Part shown: piece by piece, positions 48,354-58,342 of the stretch
Layout of the letters: each line of letters opens with the position of its first letter
Numbering within the stretch: the stretch's first letter is position 1
Source: Purpureocillium takamizusanense
Lineage: Eukaryota; Ascomycota; Sordariomycetes; Hypocreales; Ophiocordycipitaceae
DNA length: 64,000 bases
Direction of reading: 5' to 3'
Assembly (NCBI RefSeq): GCF_022605165.1
Contig: NC_063068.1
Span: 3,472,001-3,536,000, forward strand
The notes under the pieces: generated by a model
What the model was told of the DNA's origin: nothing
The model's input: the letters and a program-made list of their open reading frames with translations, nothing else
The model's database searches: none
Program-made: the position numbers and the translations under genes

Positions 48354-50215
48354 ATGGACGCCACTGTCATGCCTCAAGCGATAGCTCAGGCTCCCGCCTT
48401 CTTCAAACACGACTCCAAGGGCAAGGCCATGTACCCTACCGTCCTCCCGTTGCCGTCCACGCCCATCTACTCTCGACCTGGCTCCTCGTCCTGCTCCCAT
48501 CCTCCGACGCTCATGAGCAACGGCCCCTCAGTAATGCCTTTGATGGGCTCGCCTTCGTTCGTCAACCACAAACCCGCCATTATGCTCGAGACGGAGTTCA
48601 GCGACAGCCCTTATTTCCCGTCCACGCCGCCTCTGTCTACTTCCGGCAGTGCTATCGGCAGCCCCAAGAGCTGCGACGTCCTGCAGACGCCGATGAACCC
48701 CATGTTCTCCGGCCTTGATGGCCTCGGCGGGATCAAGGCTGGCCTGGAACCTGTCGAGAATCTTGTGCTGGACTGGTCTAGCAGTGGTTCGCCGCCAATG
48801 ACGCCTGGTAAGTTGGGACCTGTCCATGTTGCCTGTAGCGACCATTCCCCCACGATCCTGTGGCACGCATTGAGACGAGCACAACAACGAGGGAAGGCAA
48901 ATTGCAAAACTTCGTACCCGTAATACCCGCCTCCCACACTTGTACCCGGAAAGTCGACGGCGGCCCTGGTGGCAGGTGGAGGGTTTGAACCACCCGTGTC
49001 GCTATCGCTTATTGTTGCATTGTGCCTATCTGATAAGCGGGGTTGCTCACTAACCGATTTCGGACAGTGTACATCCAATCTCAACCCGTCAACGTCCCCT
49101 CGCTTAACGGCGGCACCACGAGTGACCTGTCCACAGCGTCTTGTCCGTCTCTGTCGCCGTCGCCCACGCCGTACGCGCGATCAATCGCGTCGGAGCACGA
49201 CGTCGATTTTTGCGACCCCCGCAACCTTACCGTGTCCTCCGCCGCCTCCAATCCTACTCTGGCACCCGAGTTCAAGCTCACCGCCTTCGGAGACGAGCCC
49301 ACGTGTGAGCAGCACGTGTCCCAGCCGGCGTTTGACTTCACTCCGGCTGCCCCCCACGACCTCCCTGCGTTTGAGGACCTGTCGGATCTTGATTCAGAGT
49401 CCGATTTTGGCAACCTGGTTAGCCTCGGCGAGCGCAATCCTGTCGACGTCAGCCGCCCGCGAGCTGGCACCGGCTCTTCGGTCGTCTCACTGGGTCACGG
49501 CAGCTTCATTAGCGACGAAGACTTTGGCTTTGACGAGAGCGACTCGTTCTCATTTCCGTCTTTGCCCAGTCCCCCCTCCAGCGTCGACTCCAACGAGGAC
49601 ACCCACCAGGACAAGCGCCAGAAGAAGAGCGAGGACGGGGAGAGTTGCACCACCGAGCCCAAAATGAACTCAGCTACCAGCGATGTCCAGACTGGCAGCG
49701 GCCAGCAGGTTTCAGAGAACGCTGATTCCGGTGCCTCCAACTCAGGCGACAGCTCGGGCTCCGAGTCGACTCCCGCGCCCGTTCCTGCTCCAACCAACCG
49801 CCGTGGCCGGAAGCAATCCCTGACTGAAGATCCCTCCAAGACGTTTGTGTGTGAGCTCTGCAACCGACGTTTCCGCCGCCAAGAGCACCTGAAGCGACAT
49901 TATCGCTCTCTGCACACCCAGGAGAAGCCTTTCGAGTGCAACGAGTGCGGTAAGAAGTTTTCCCGCAGCGACAACTTGGCTCAGCACGCTCGGACGCACG
50001 CCGGTGGGGCCATTGTCATGAATTTGCTCGAGAACGGCGAGGCCGCTCCGTACAACGCCGCCATGGTGGCTGCCTCTGGCGTTGACGACTACACCGCCGC
50101 CAACTTCGGCAAAGTCCTCTTCCAAATCACTTCCGAGGTGCCCGGTAGTGCGAGCGAGCTGTCCTCGGAAGAGGGTAGTGACCAAGGGAAGAAGAAGCGG
50201 AAGCGCTCCGACTAG
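48354..50215 (+). CDS. Msn2/Seb1-type C2H2 stress-response transcription factor
   Basis: Two exons (48354-48807 and 49068-50215) encode 533 residues. The first ~400 residues are a Ser/Pro/Asp-rich disordered region with acidic patches (for example [13 protein letters not shown]) typical of activation domains. A basic spacer ([15 protein letters not shown]) leads into two adjacent C2H2 fingers, starting [17 protein letters not shown] and [20 protein letters not shown], with the residues seen in the Msn2, Msn4 and Seb1 family. That family binds the stress-response element AGGGG. The C-terminal 100 residues are again acidic and end in a KKKRKRSD basic tail. In entomopathogenic and mycoparasitic fungi, homologues affect stress tolerance, pigmentation and conidiation. 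A CCCCT word lies in the presumed promoter (47735-47739), so self-regulation is conceivable. The 260 bp intron is long for this window. Confidence 0.92.
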
Positions 50216-53200
50216 GCTTCTCTGCCACTTCAGAAGTACGACATCGTTACGACCTTTACTTTCAACGCCAACGTCGCCACCACGGAGCGAGTTGGGCAAT
50301 TAGGGTACATGGGAACTTCTATTCCTTCAAAGGTGCGGTGGCACCTTGGTTAGACGAGCGGCGGCTAAAATCATTTGCGCACAACAAGCGATTATGACTT
50401 TGCATTTACATCATTCTCCGATTCTTGTATCAAACTTGAAGCACAGCTCTTTGACCAGCTGGACATTGGGAGGAAGGGAACCTCTTGTTTTCTTTGGCAC
50501 TGCATCATGACGACAACTCAAGCCATCAGAGTCTAGGGAATCGAAAGGGAGGCTGGGAATCACGGCGTGCACGGTGGGTTGTTCATCGATCGTTTCGCAG
50601 ACTGGGTGGGACGTCGAAGGGGCAAAAAAATGTTTTGGCGATTTGTTTTCTTTACACTCGTTGTAATTATTCACAGCATGCGGTCGCCGTTCTGGCGGAG
50701 CTGTATTGGGATGATGGACGGATCCGGGCTGTTTGGCTGCGATTTGCTTCTGCCACCAATCGGCCCCGTCTCTTGTTTCGAATTTCGCTCGATCTATTTC
50801 TTATTCGCACCCGGCCTCGTTTTCACCGGGAGAGGCAAGTCGAGGACAACTAGGTGCTGGCCACGGTCACGACGCTCAATAGTATCACTATTTGGAACAA
50901 GCAATGTGCCCATGATGAGACACACCGACTTAATGGAGCATGTTCTTCCATCTGAATGTAAGGTTGCATCCGGACGCTGCTTTGCTCGTGGCAAATGCTT
51001 CTGGAATACATGTTCACCGCCGAGTACTGCTACCTGTACTACGTACCTCGTACTACCTCTGCATAGCACTGCAGGCACAATGGAGACGGGCATCTGGTGT
51101 GAGCTTCCGAACCCCTGCCAGAACCCTTTTCCCGCCAAGCTGGAGGAAGGATGCGAACGCTATGCCTGGCCCCTGGACGCGAACGACGCCGAGAAATTGG
51201 ACATGACCAGGGTCATGTCGACAGACCGGCTGACGAAGAGGCACAGACCAGATTCCATAGTGGGGGGGGGGGGGATGGGGGGGATCCCGTCCTTGCGGGC
51301 CCGACGCGCCTGGCCCGTGCTTCTGCTGGCGAAATTTGTGTTGATGAGATCTCGATGGGGAGTGGGAGTGAGTGGCAAAGTTCGAACGGAAAGGTCGAGT
51401 CGGTGGCCTGCAGACGCTCCGATGGCATGTATACCGCCCGGCGGGGGGGGTCTCCTATGGCGTTGATCCATGCTCTGGACGCACGTCGTCGTAGCAGTAG
51501 CAGTACTAATTCCAGTGGGCTTTGCCGGTGGGAGCAAACAAAAGTGAACTCCCCGCTAGCAAGTTAGTTAGTGTCCTTGTGAAGTGGTCCAGGGGTCCTG
51601 GGTCAGGCTGAGGAAGTCGTCGAGGTTGACGAGGGGGGAACGACTGGACTGGCGCGCCAGGGAGAGGGCCGTACCGGTGGAGAAGGGGTCCGAAGCTTGG
51701 CTCTCTTTTCTTGAGCGAAATTGAGAAGGCAAAAATTGGGGGCGTGCTAACATTGGAAACTCGACCACACGGCTGACCTGGGGGGGTGGAGAGAAACCTA
51801 GAGGGGGAGGGGGGGGGGGCGGGGGAGCAAATTTCAGGAACGAGGCTAGAGTTCGGTGACGAGGAACGGACGATGGGGCTTCAATCAAATCGCGGTGGTG
51901 AGGGTTTCCCGGGAGCGGATGCGGTAGGTCTTGGCTGCGACAGGGCAGGTGGCGACAAAACTCCGATATACAGGTACTGTAGGTAGTACTACCTACGTAC
52001 AGCCGCAAGGTAGCACGTAAAATCTGTCGTGCTCATTAAACCAATGGCGCTTCGTCTCGCGATCCTTGAAATGCGCATCAACTGGACGGAGCCCCGGGCC
52101 GCCAGGGTGTGAGAGACTTCATGGACGCTCCCCGGTTGGCCCGTGTGCGCGAAACGAAGCACACGCCACGGAACGGGGGCGTGTCCGTGGCTGGACCCGA
52201 AGCTATGGCCACGGGTGCCATCATGATAAAAAAAAATGTCGCCTGGGAGAGCAGGCACAGGGGGGGGGGGTTGTTCTGGCGCATGTTTCAACACTTGCCG
52301 ACCAAAATGTGACGGTCACACGTCGTGGATGCTGGCATCGGGCCATGCATGCGCACGCACGGGAAGGAAGCAGGCTCGGACGGGCCATTTTTAGGAACCG
52401 GAGCTGAGAACGAGTGCCGGGCCGTCATCACCCATGAGGAGGTGTCAAGTGATACGGGCCAAGCCGCTCTCTCTCTCAGTCTCTGTCTCTTGTCTCTGTC
52501 TCTCGCACAGCTGCCGCTCGCAGCCGTGCGCCTTGCGACGCCGACCTAGAGACTGAGAATTGACGGGGCTGCCGCGCGCGGCGCGAGCTGACAGGGCCTT
52601 TTTTTTGGGGGGGGGCGACGGCGGCGGCGGCGGCTCCAACAAGACAAGGAGGGCCCTCTGGCGTTGTCAGCTCCATCTCGCGGGCTTCCACCGGGCGCGG
52701 CGTTGGCGGTGGTAGACTGCGGTGGCCGCAAAAGCCGTGATCTCCCGTCCACCCGCCCGTCCGCCCCCCGACCTCCCAGAGTCCTGGACGACCCGACCCG
52801 CCCTGTGACTGACTCGACGAGTTGTCGATGGTTCGGCGAGTGGCGCGTCCAAGATGAGCTTGGATGAGGCCAAAAAGGGACCAGCCCTCGAACACGTGGG
52901 GCGACTGTTCAGCTGGGGGAGGAGCATCGACGGGGCCGTGGGCGGCTGTGATGGCGGGCCTTTTGCTCGTACAAACGAGGCGTTCCGGAGCAAACGAAGT
53001 TCAAACAAGCTTGCGTGTACGAAGAGAGCCAGCCGTGGGACGAGCCGACGGGTTGGTTCCCCAAAGTGCGATGCGGCTATCCACCGTAGCTCGTATGCAC
53101 CGCCACGACGACAACAACTCCCGCGAACTCGTCCCGAGCCAGTGTCTGCGAGGGCGAGACAAGCTTTGGACGTGGAGTGATGTCGTGCCGCAGCTGCTGG

Positions 53201-53459
53201 GCTGGGCGGTGCTGGAGGATGGGTGATGATGCCAGTGGATGATGAGTGACGATCCTGTCCTGAGGGAAGACGAGCTGCAGGCCGCCGGCGGGCCCACACG
53301 TGAGGTCCACGGCCCCGCCGAAAAAGCTCAAGTTACGTCCACGCTCGTTCGTACATGCAGAGTCCACGCGCAGCTGGTATATCGCGAAACCAACCAGTCC
53401 ACGACTCAGCACCCGCCGGCCATGAAATCACCCTACTAGGCGTGTCGCCGCTGCACGAG
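50216..53459. other. Intergenic region between Msn2-type and DPH6 genes
   Basis: About 3.2 kb with no convincing gene. The first few hundred bases after 50215 should be the 3' UTR of the transcription-factor gene. The rest holds poly-G runs (51261-51273, about 51811-51821, 52261-52270), an 18 bp palindrome at 51979-51996, a CT-rich patch at about 52467-52505 and a T8G9-type run at about 52600-52616. The DPH6 promoter must be in the last part. Confidence 0.5.
51979..51996. repeat. 18 bp perfect palindrome
   Basis: An 18 bp sequence identical to its reverse complement (GTAGGTAGT and its mirror), flanked by further GTAC words. It is non-coding. Confidence 0.9.
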
Positions 53460-55913
53460 ATGCCCGAGGAACGCCTCAATGTCATTGCGCTCCTGTCTGG
53501 CGGCAAGGACAGCTTCTACGGCCTGCTCCACTGCATCCACCATGGCCATCGGGTCGTGGCCCTGGCCAACCTCTATCCAGCCAGCGACGACTCGCCAGCC
53601 GCAGCAACCCGTCCCGTCGACGTCGTCGACCCAGCTGAGCGAGTGGCGGCACCACCCGCGCTGCCGCAGGGAGACGCGCCCGAGGCCGAGCGGGATCTCA
53701 ACAGCTTCATGTACCAGACGGTCGGACACGAGGTCCTCCCCTTGTACGCTGCCGCCACGGGCGTCCCGCTCTTCCGCCAGCAGATTCTCGGCACCACGCT
53801 GCGGCATGAGCGCGACTACGACTCTGCGGCGGTGACGGCGGGCGAATCCGGCGTCGCTGGTGACGGCCCGCGAGGCGTCGACGAGACGGAGTCGATGCTG
53901 CCTCTGCTCCGAGCCGTCTTGGCCCGCCATCCTGAAGCCAACGCGCTGTGCTCCGGCGCCATCCTGTCCACCTACCAGCGCACGCGGGTCGAGTCGGTGG
54001 CCCTGCGCCTTGGCCTTGTGCCGCTGTCGTACCTGTGGAAGTACCCTGTGCTACCGTCGCCGTCTCCCGCGGCGGACGAGGTTCAGCTGCTCAGGGACAT
54101 GGCGGCTGCGGGACTCGAGGCGCGCATCGTCAAGGTGGCGAGCGCGGGACTGGACGAGGGCCATTTGTGGGAGAGAGTGACGAGCCGCGAGGGCGTGGAC
54201 CGCGTCAGGGCTGCGCTTAAGAGGTTCGGCGCCGCAGAGGGCGCCGCACTGGGCGAAGGGGGTGAGTTTGAAACCATTGTGGTCGACGGCCCGCCCGAGC
54301 TCTTCAAAAGAAGGGTTGTGGTGCCCGAGAGCGGAAGGAGGGTCGTCCGTGAAGGCGGCGGCTCCAGCTGGCTGGCACTTTGCGACGCTCGACTCGAGGA
54401 CAAACCCGTCGAGGGCGAGGCGAAAACGATTGTTCAGGAGCCTCTGCTCATGGACGCCAAATTCGAGCGTATACTGGAGGACGTCGCGTTACCGAAGCCA
54501 GAGCGAGGAACGGCAGCGGCATCGGAGGTTGCGGGTAGGTCAACGTTACTTGGCAGGCTGGGCCCTACTCGTGTACACGACGACGGGCTCCTCCAGCGAG
54601 CATTTCTGGCGAATGCCGGTGCCCCGGACGACGTCTCGATACAGGAAGAGACGAGGCTGGTCGTCGACAGCGTGAGGGCGTTCCTAGCTTCCAAGTCGCT
54701 GGATCCTTCACAGATTACAAACACCATCATCATTCTTCGGGACATGGCCGACTTCCCCAAGGTGAACGGCGAGTACGGCAAGCTGTTCGTCAAGCCGAAC
54801 CCTCCGTCACGCATCACGATATCCTGCGGCAGCCTGCTGCCAGCAGGACGCAGCATCGCGTTATATCTCACTGTGCCTGATGCTCGAGTGGGCCAGGGAA
54901 GGGACGGGCTTCACGTCCAGTCTCGATCCTACTGGGCGCCCGCCAATATCGGACCCTATAGCCAGGCCATTGACATACCAGTTTCTTGTGGGCTCGAGGC
55001 GACGGGAATCAGGGCCGTCTACGTTGCTGGGCAAATACCCCTTTTGCCCGCCTCCATGTCGTTGCCGCCCCCGTCCGACACGTCGCTTCGGCTGCAGGTT
55101 GTTCTCTCCCTTCAGCACCTTTGGAGGATTGGGCAAGAATTGAAGATACAGTGCTGGACCAGCGCCGTCGTCTACTTTGCTCGACCAGCTTCTGCAGATG
55201 AAATGGAGCGGAAGGCCGAGCTTGCTGGCCAGGCATGGGCCACCGCCCACGCGCCTCCTGATGAGGATGACGAGGCCAAGGGCGGACCCGACCTGTGGGA
55301 TCTCAAGTACAACCCGCAATTCATGTCGCTGAGCGTCGGGGAGGGACAGAGCACCAAGACACCTTTGCCCGACTGGTCGATATTCACAATGCGCCAGCAG
55401 AATGAGCCGGAGTCTTGCATTCCGCCCTTATTCAGCGTGGAGATTGAAAGCCTGCCGCGCGGATCCGATGTCGAGTGGCATGCACACGTCGGGCTCAAGC
55501 AGCTCGGGGAGGGGATCGCGGAGATTGTGTACGTCCCCCAAGTCGGAGTAGAGGGATGGAGAGGCTGGCACACCATTGTTCAGACGGCGAGCGTGTATGC
55601 CATTTACACAGTGCTGGCTTTGGGCTCGGGACAAGTGTCGAGCTTCGCCGGGGTGAAAGGAGACCTGGCAAAGGCCTACGCGGGGTCGATGGTGGGTATT
55701 GGCGTGAACGCCGCTGGACTTCCCACGGTAGACCCTTACCTGATCTACGCGGACCTGGACCGCGTCGAAGACGCCTGGAAAGAGGCTCAGGGCTCGGCCG
55801 AGGGGGGCCAGCCATTTGCCATGATGCCTTGCTTTTCGATTCGCTCCATGCGGGGTGAGCGGCTTGGCTGCTTGGCACTATTCAGAACCGTCCTCGGCGC
55901 GCTGGCCTCATAG
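53460..55913 (+). CDS. DPH6: Diphthine-ammonia ligase (Dph6) with RidA-like C-terminus
   Basis: A single exon of 817 residues. The N-terminal domain has the PP-loop SGGKDS (residues 13-18) of the adenine-nucleotide alpha-hydrolase family, followed by LCSGAILSTYQRTRVESVALRLGL and GEGGEFETIVVDGP, both diagnostic for the Dph6/ATP_bind_4 domain. The C-terminal half has two YjgF/RidA-like segments, one with ANIGPYSQAI and VYVAGQIPL, as in budding-yeast Dph6. The enzyme amidates diphthine on elongation factor 2 using ATP and ammonia, the last step of diphthamide synthesis in the cytosol. The frame stays open upstream to an ATG at 53355, adding 35 residues of poor composition; the ATG at 53460 places the PP-loop where fungal homologues have it. 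No intron is needed. Confidence 0.93.
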   Translation: MPEERLNVIALLSGGKDSFYGLLHCIHHGHRVVALANLYPASDDSPAAATRPVDVVDPAERVAAPPALPQGDAPEAERDLNSFMYQTVGHEVLPLYAAATGVPLFRQQILGTTLRHERDYDSAAVTAGESGVAGDGPRGVDETESMLPLLRAVLARHPEANALCSGAILSTYQRTRVESVALRLGLVPLSYLWKYPVLPSPSPAADEVQLLRDMAAAGLEARIVKVASAGLDEGHLWERVTSREGVDRVRAALKRFGAAEGAALGEGGEFETIVVDGPPELFKRRVVVPESGRRVVREGGGSSWLALCDARLEDKPVEGEAKTIVQEPLLMDAKFERILEDVALPKPERGTAAASEVAGRSTLLGRLGPTRVHDDGLLQRAFLANAGAPDDVSIQEETRLVVDSVRAFLASKSLDPSQITNTIIILRDMADFPKVNGEYGKLFVKPNPPSRITISCGSLLPAGRSIALYLTVPDARVGQGRDGLHVQSRSYWAPANIGPYSQAIDIPVSCGLEATGIRAVYVAGQIPLLPASMSLPPPSDTSLRLQVVLSLQHLWRIGQELKIQCWTSAVVYFARPASADEMERKAELAGQAWATAHAPPDEDDEAKGGPDLWDLKYNPQFMSLSVGEGQSTKTPLPDWSIFTMRQQNEPESCIPPLFSVEIESLPRGSDVEWHAHVGLKQLGEGIAEIVYVPQVGVEGWRGWHTIVQTASVYAIYTVLALGSGQVSSFAGVKGDLAKAYAGSMVGIGVNAAGLPTVDPYLIYADLDRVEDAWKEAQGSAEGGQPFAMMPCFSIRSMRGERLGCLALFRTVLGALAS

Positions 55914-56322
55914 ATGGGGACGAATAGACGCGGTGAATGACAAAGGACACGCCAACCAAAACAAAACAAAAAAAGACAGTTTGCTCTGACTGCCTGTGAA
56001 TGGCCGGCGATGCCTTTGATGATGATGGGCACAGACCCCATGGCGGGCGACGATGAGGTCCAGTTAGACTCGGCCGTCTGGGGCGGCACTGTACTGCACA
56101 ATCCATGGATGGTGGGTGTGGCGCCCTAGCGCTTCAAGTCGCGCGAGCGGGCGCTGCGAGCACGTCATGACGACCTTGCCGGCTTCACCTCTCCACCTCC
56201 CGCCCGTGAACGGCATCGCGCGAAAGCCTCGCGCGTGCAGCATCGCATCTAGATCCCACTTTGCATAGGGGGAGGGGCTCTGCGGCGACGGCGCTGCGAC
56301 GAACCGCACCACTGCACCATCC
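55914..56322. other. Intergenic region upstream of DUF202 gene
   Basis: About 0.4 kb holding the DPH6 3' UTR and the promoter of the next gene. An A-rich stretch with AAAACAAAAC words at about 55958-55976 fits a 3' end. No coding sequence is seen. Confidence 0.5.
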
Positions 56323-57808
56323 ATGGCCGACAGCAGCAGGGTCGCGGCGGCAGCGGCAGCGGAAGCAGGCGGGCCAGACGCGGGCCGCGGCGGCGACGAC
56401 GACGGTAACCTGCTGCCCGTTGCAGCCGCCAGCAGCAACAACCTCTACAGCAACACCGCCGCCAGTGGGCCGCCTGCCGAACCTGCTGCTGTTGAGCCAG
56501 CAGCACTGCAACAGGTCCCCAGCAGGACCGTCTCGTTTCGTAACCTCAACCATCACCGGCGGCAATCGCAGAGCGAGCGAATCAGTGAGATCCTCGAGGT
56601 GAGACACCCAGGCGTCGCGTCGCTGGCTGGCTGCAGGAGCTGCTTGCTTTGTTGCCCTTTCTGGCCCCCCCGCCCTCTTCGTTGCATCCCGTCTGGTAGG
56701 TACGCAGGTGGTGGCCGCGGTGGTGGTGGTGGTGGTCGTCGTGGCAGCGGCAACGGCAGCGGCGGCGGAACGGCAGCAAGCAAGCGAGCAAGCTACCAGC
56801 ATTTCTTTCTCCACGTCTCGACAACGCGCGCTGACCCGTCGAGCTTGACCTATTGACACCTGGACGGCAGAACGCACGCAGCCGCGCCGAAAGCATGAGC
56901 CCCGAGCCGGGCCCGGCGGCGTCCTCTTCGCGGCAGGCGTCGTCGTCCCTGCAGCAGCTCTCGGGCGACGAGGTCAGCGCCGACGAGCTGACGAGCTTCA
57001 TGTCCCGCGCCTCCTCCTCGCGCACCTACCACGGCGTGCAGCGGACAGGCACCTCGAGGTCACGGCGGTCCATATACGACCACCCTTCTTCTCAGTCGCC
57101 AGTCGCCGAGGATGACGAGCAACAACAAGTCCCCGCGCGGCGCTCCACCCGCAGAGGCTCCCGCGCCTCGACCAACAACGGGCGGCCCTCGGATGTCAAC
57201 GGGAGGGCTGCCAAGGGCGACGACGACGACGACAACGGAGCGGACATGGCGTGGTGGAGGAAGCCCCTGGGGACATTTCAATCCGTCGAGCTGGAGAACA
57301 AGGGCAGCGTCGCCAGGGACCATCTAGCTCTCGGTACGCGGGCAACTCGCTTTTTCTTCTTCTTTGTTCTATAAATCTTTTTAATCAGTCGCGGTCTCGC
57401 TCTCCCGCGCGCGCGCGAGAGCCATCGAGCTAACCTGCTTTTTATCTTTCCTTAGAGCGCACGTTCCTCGCCTGGCTGCGGACGTCACTGGCCTTTGCCT
57501 CCATCGGCATCGCCGTGACGCAGCTGTTCCGACTCAACACGTCGCTGTCGGACACGGGCAGCGACATTGGCAGCGGCACCCTGAAGCGCCTGGGCAAGCC
57601 CCTCGGCGCCACCTTCCTCGCCATCAGCATACTGACGCTCCTGCTGGGGTTTCGGCGGTACTTTCACGGCCAGGACTGGGTCATCAAGGGCAAGTTTCCG
57701 GCGAGCAGGGGCACCATCATCATTGTCGCCTTTGTCGCGCTCGCCATCATGGTCGTGTCGCTCGTGGTGGTGATTGTGATACACCCGACGGCGGACATGG
57801 ACCTTTAG
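56323..57808 (+). CDS. DUF202-domain membrane protein
   Basis: Three exons (56323-56598, 56871-57333 and 57456-57808) encode 363 residues. The first ~220 residues are disordered, rich in Ala, Ser, Gly, Asp and Arg, with no known domain. Exon 3 encodes a DUF202 domain: the characteristic RTFLAWLRTSLAFASIGIAV signature at 248-267 spans the first membrane segment, and two more follow (GATFLAISILTLLLGF, and the stretch from about 335 reading TIIIVAFVALAIMVVSLVVV). DUF202 also occurs at the C-terminus of vacuolar polyphosphate polymerase subunits (VTC), but no SPX or VTC catalytic domain is present here, so this is a stand-alone DUF202 protein of unknown function. The first intron, 272 bp, is long and Gly/Ala-coding-like in composition, so a longer alternative exon cannot be excluded. 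Confidence 0.85.
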
Positions 57809-58342
57809 TTGGGGAAATGTCCGGCGCTTGGTTTGGGCAATTTGCTCGTCTGCCTTTGTGGAGAGAAAAAGCTTTGGATGAAGCGTTGGACGACGTGTGA
57901 TGACATACTTGGATCAGCGAGGGGGTGGTTTGCATCTTTGGCTCATGGGTTGGCGTTTGCTCTGATACCACTGGCAGGTCGGCTCGTTGATCTGCTACTT
58001 CTACTGCTATTGATACTGCTACTGCTAGGCAGTACCACAAATCCACATGATTCATACATGTTGATGCAGAGGCCCCTTCTCCTCGCTTCTGCCGTCCAGG
58101 AGTGTGTGGTCACTGGGGTGTGTTGTCGCCTGCACGAGGAGCTATTGTGGGGTACTAATGATGCAAGCAGGCAGGTGCCCACCACGCTTGGGAGCTGTTC
58201 GAGGTGGGATGGTGGGGTCCTGGTCGTCTCCCTCTCTCTCATCTCTCTCCATCTTGGACCGTTCCGCTCGCTCAGCCACTCGACCTGACGTGCTCGTGAC
58301 TGGCACTCGGCGGACCAACGGTCAATCCGAACTGATTCCAAT
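57809..58342. other. Intergenic region upstream of helicase gene
   Basis: About 0.5 kb containing short runs of CTACTTCTACTGCTATTG type at about 57989-58029 and a CT-rich patch (58228-58250) before the ATG at 58343. No gene is seen. Confidence 0.5.

Noticed and set aside
48975..48999. B-box-like GGTTTGAACC inside the Msn2-type gene intron
   Set aside because: The T-stem does not pair with a 7-base loop and no A-box lies 30-60 bp upstream.
52667..53299. 210-codon minus-strand open frame
   Set aside because: No domain, signal or family resemblance, and it overlaps the presumed DPH6 promoter.
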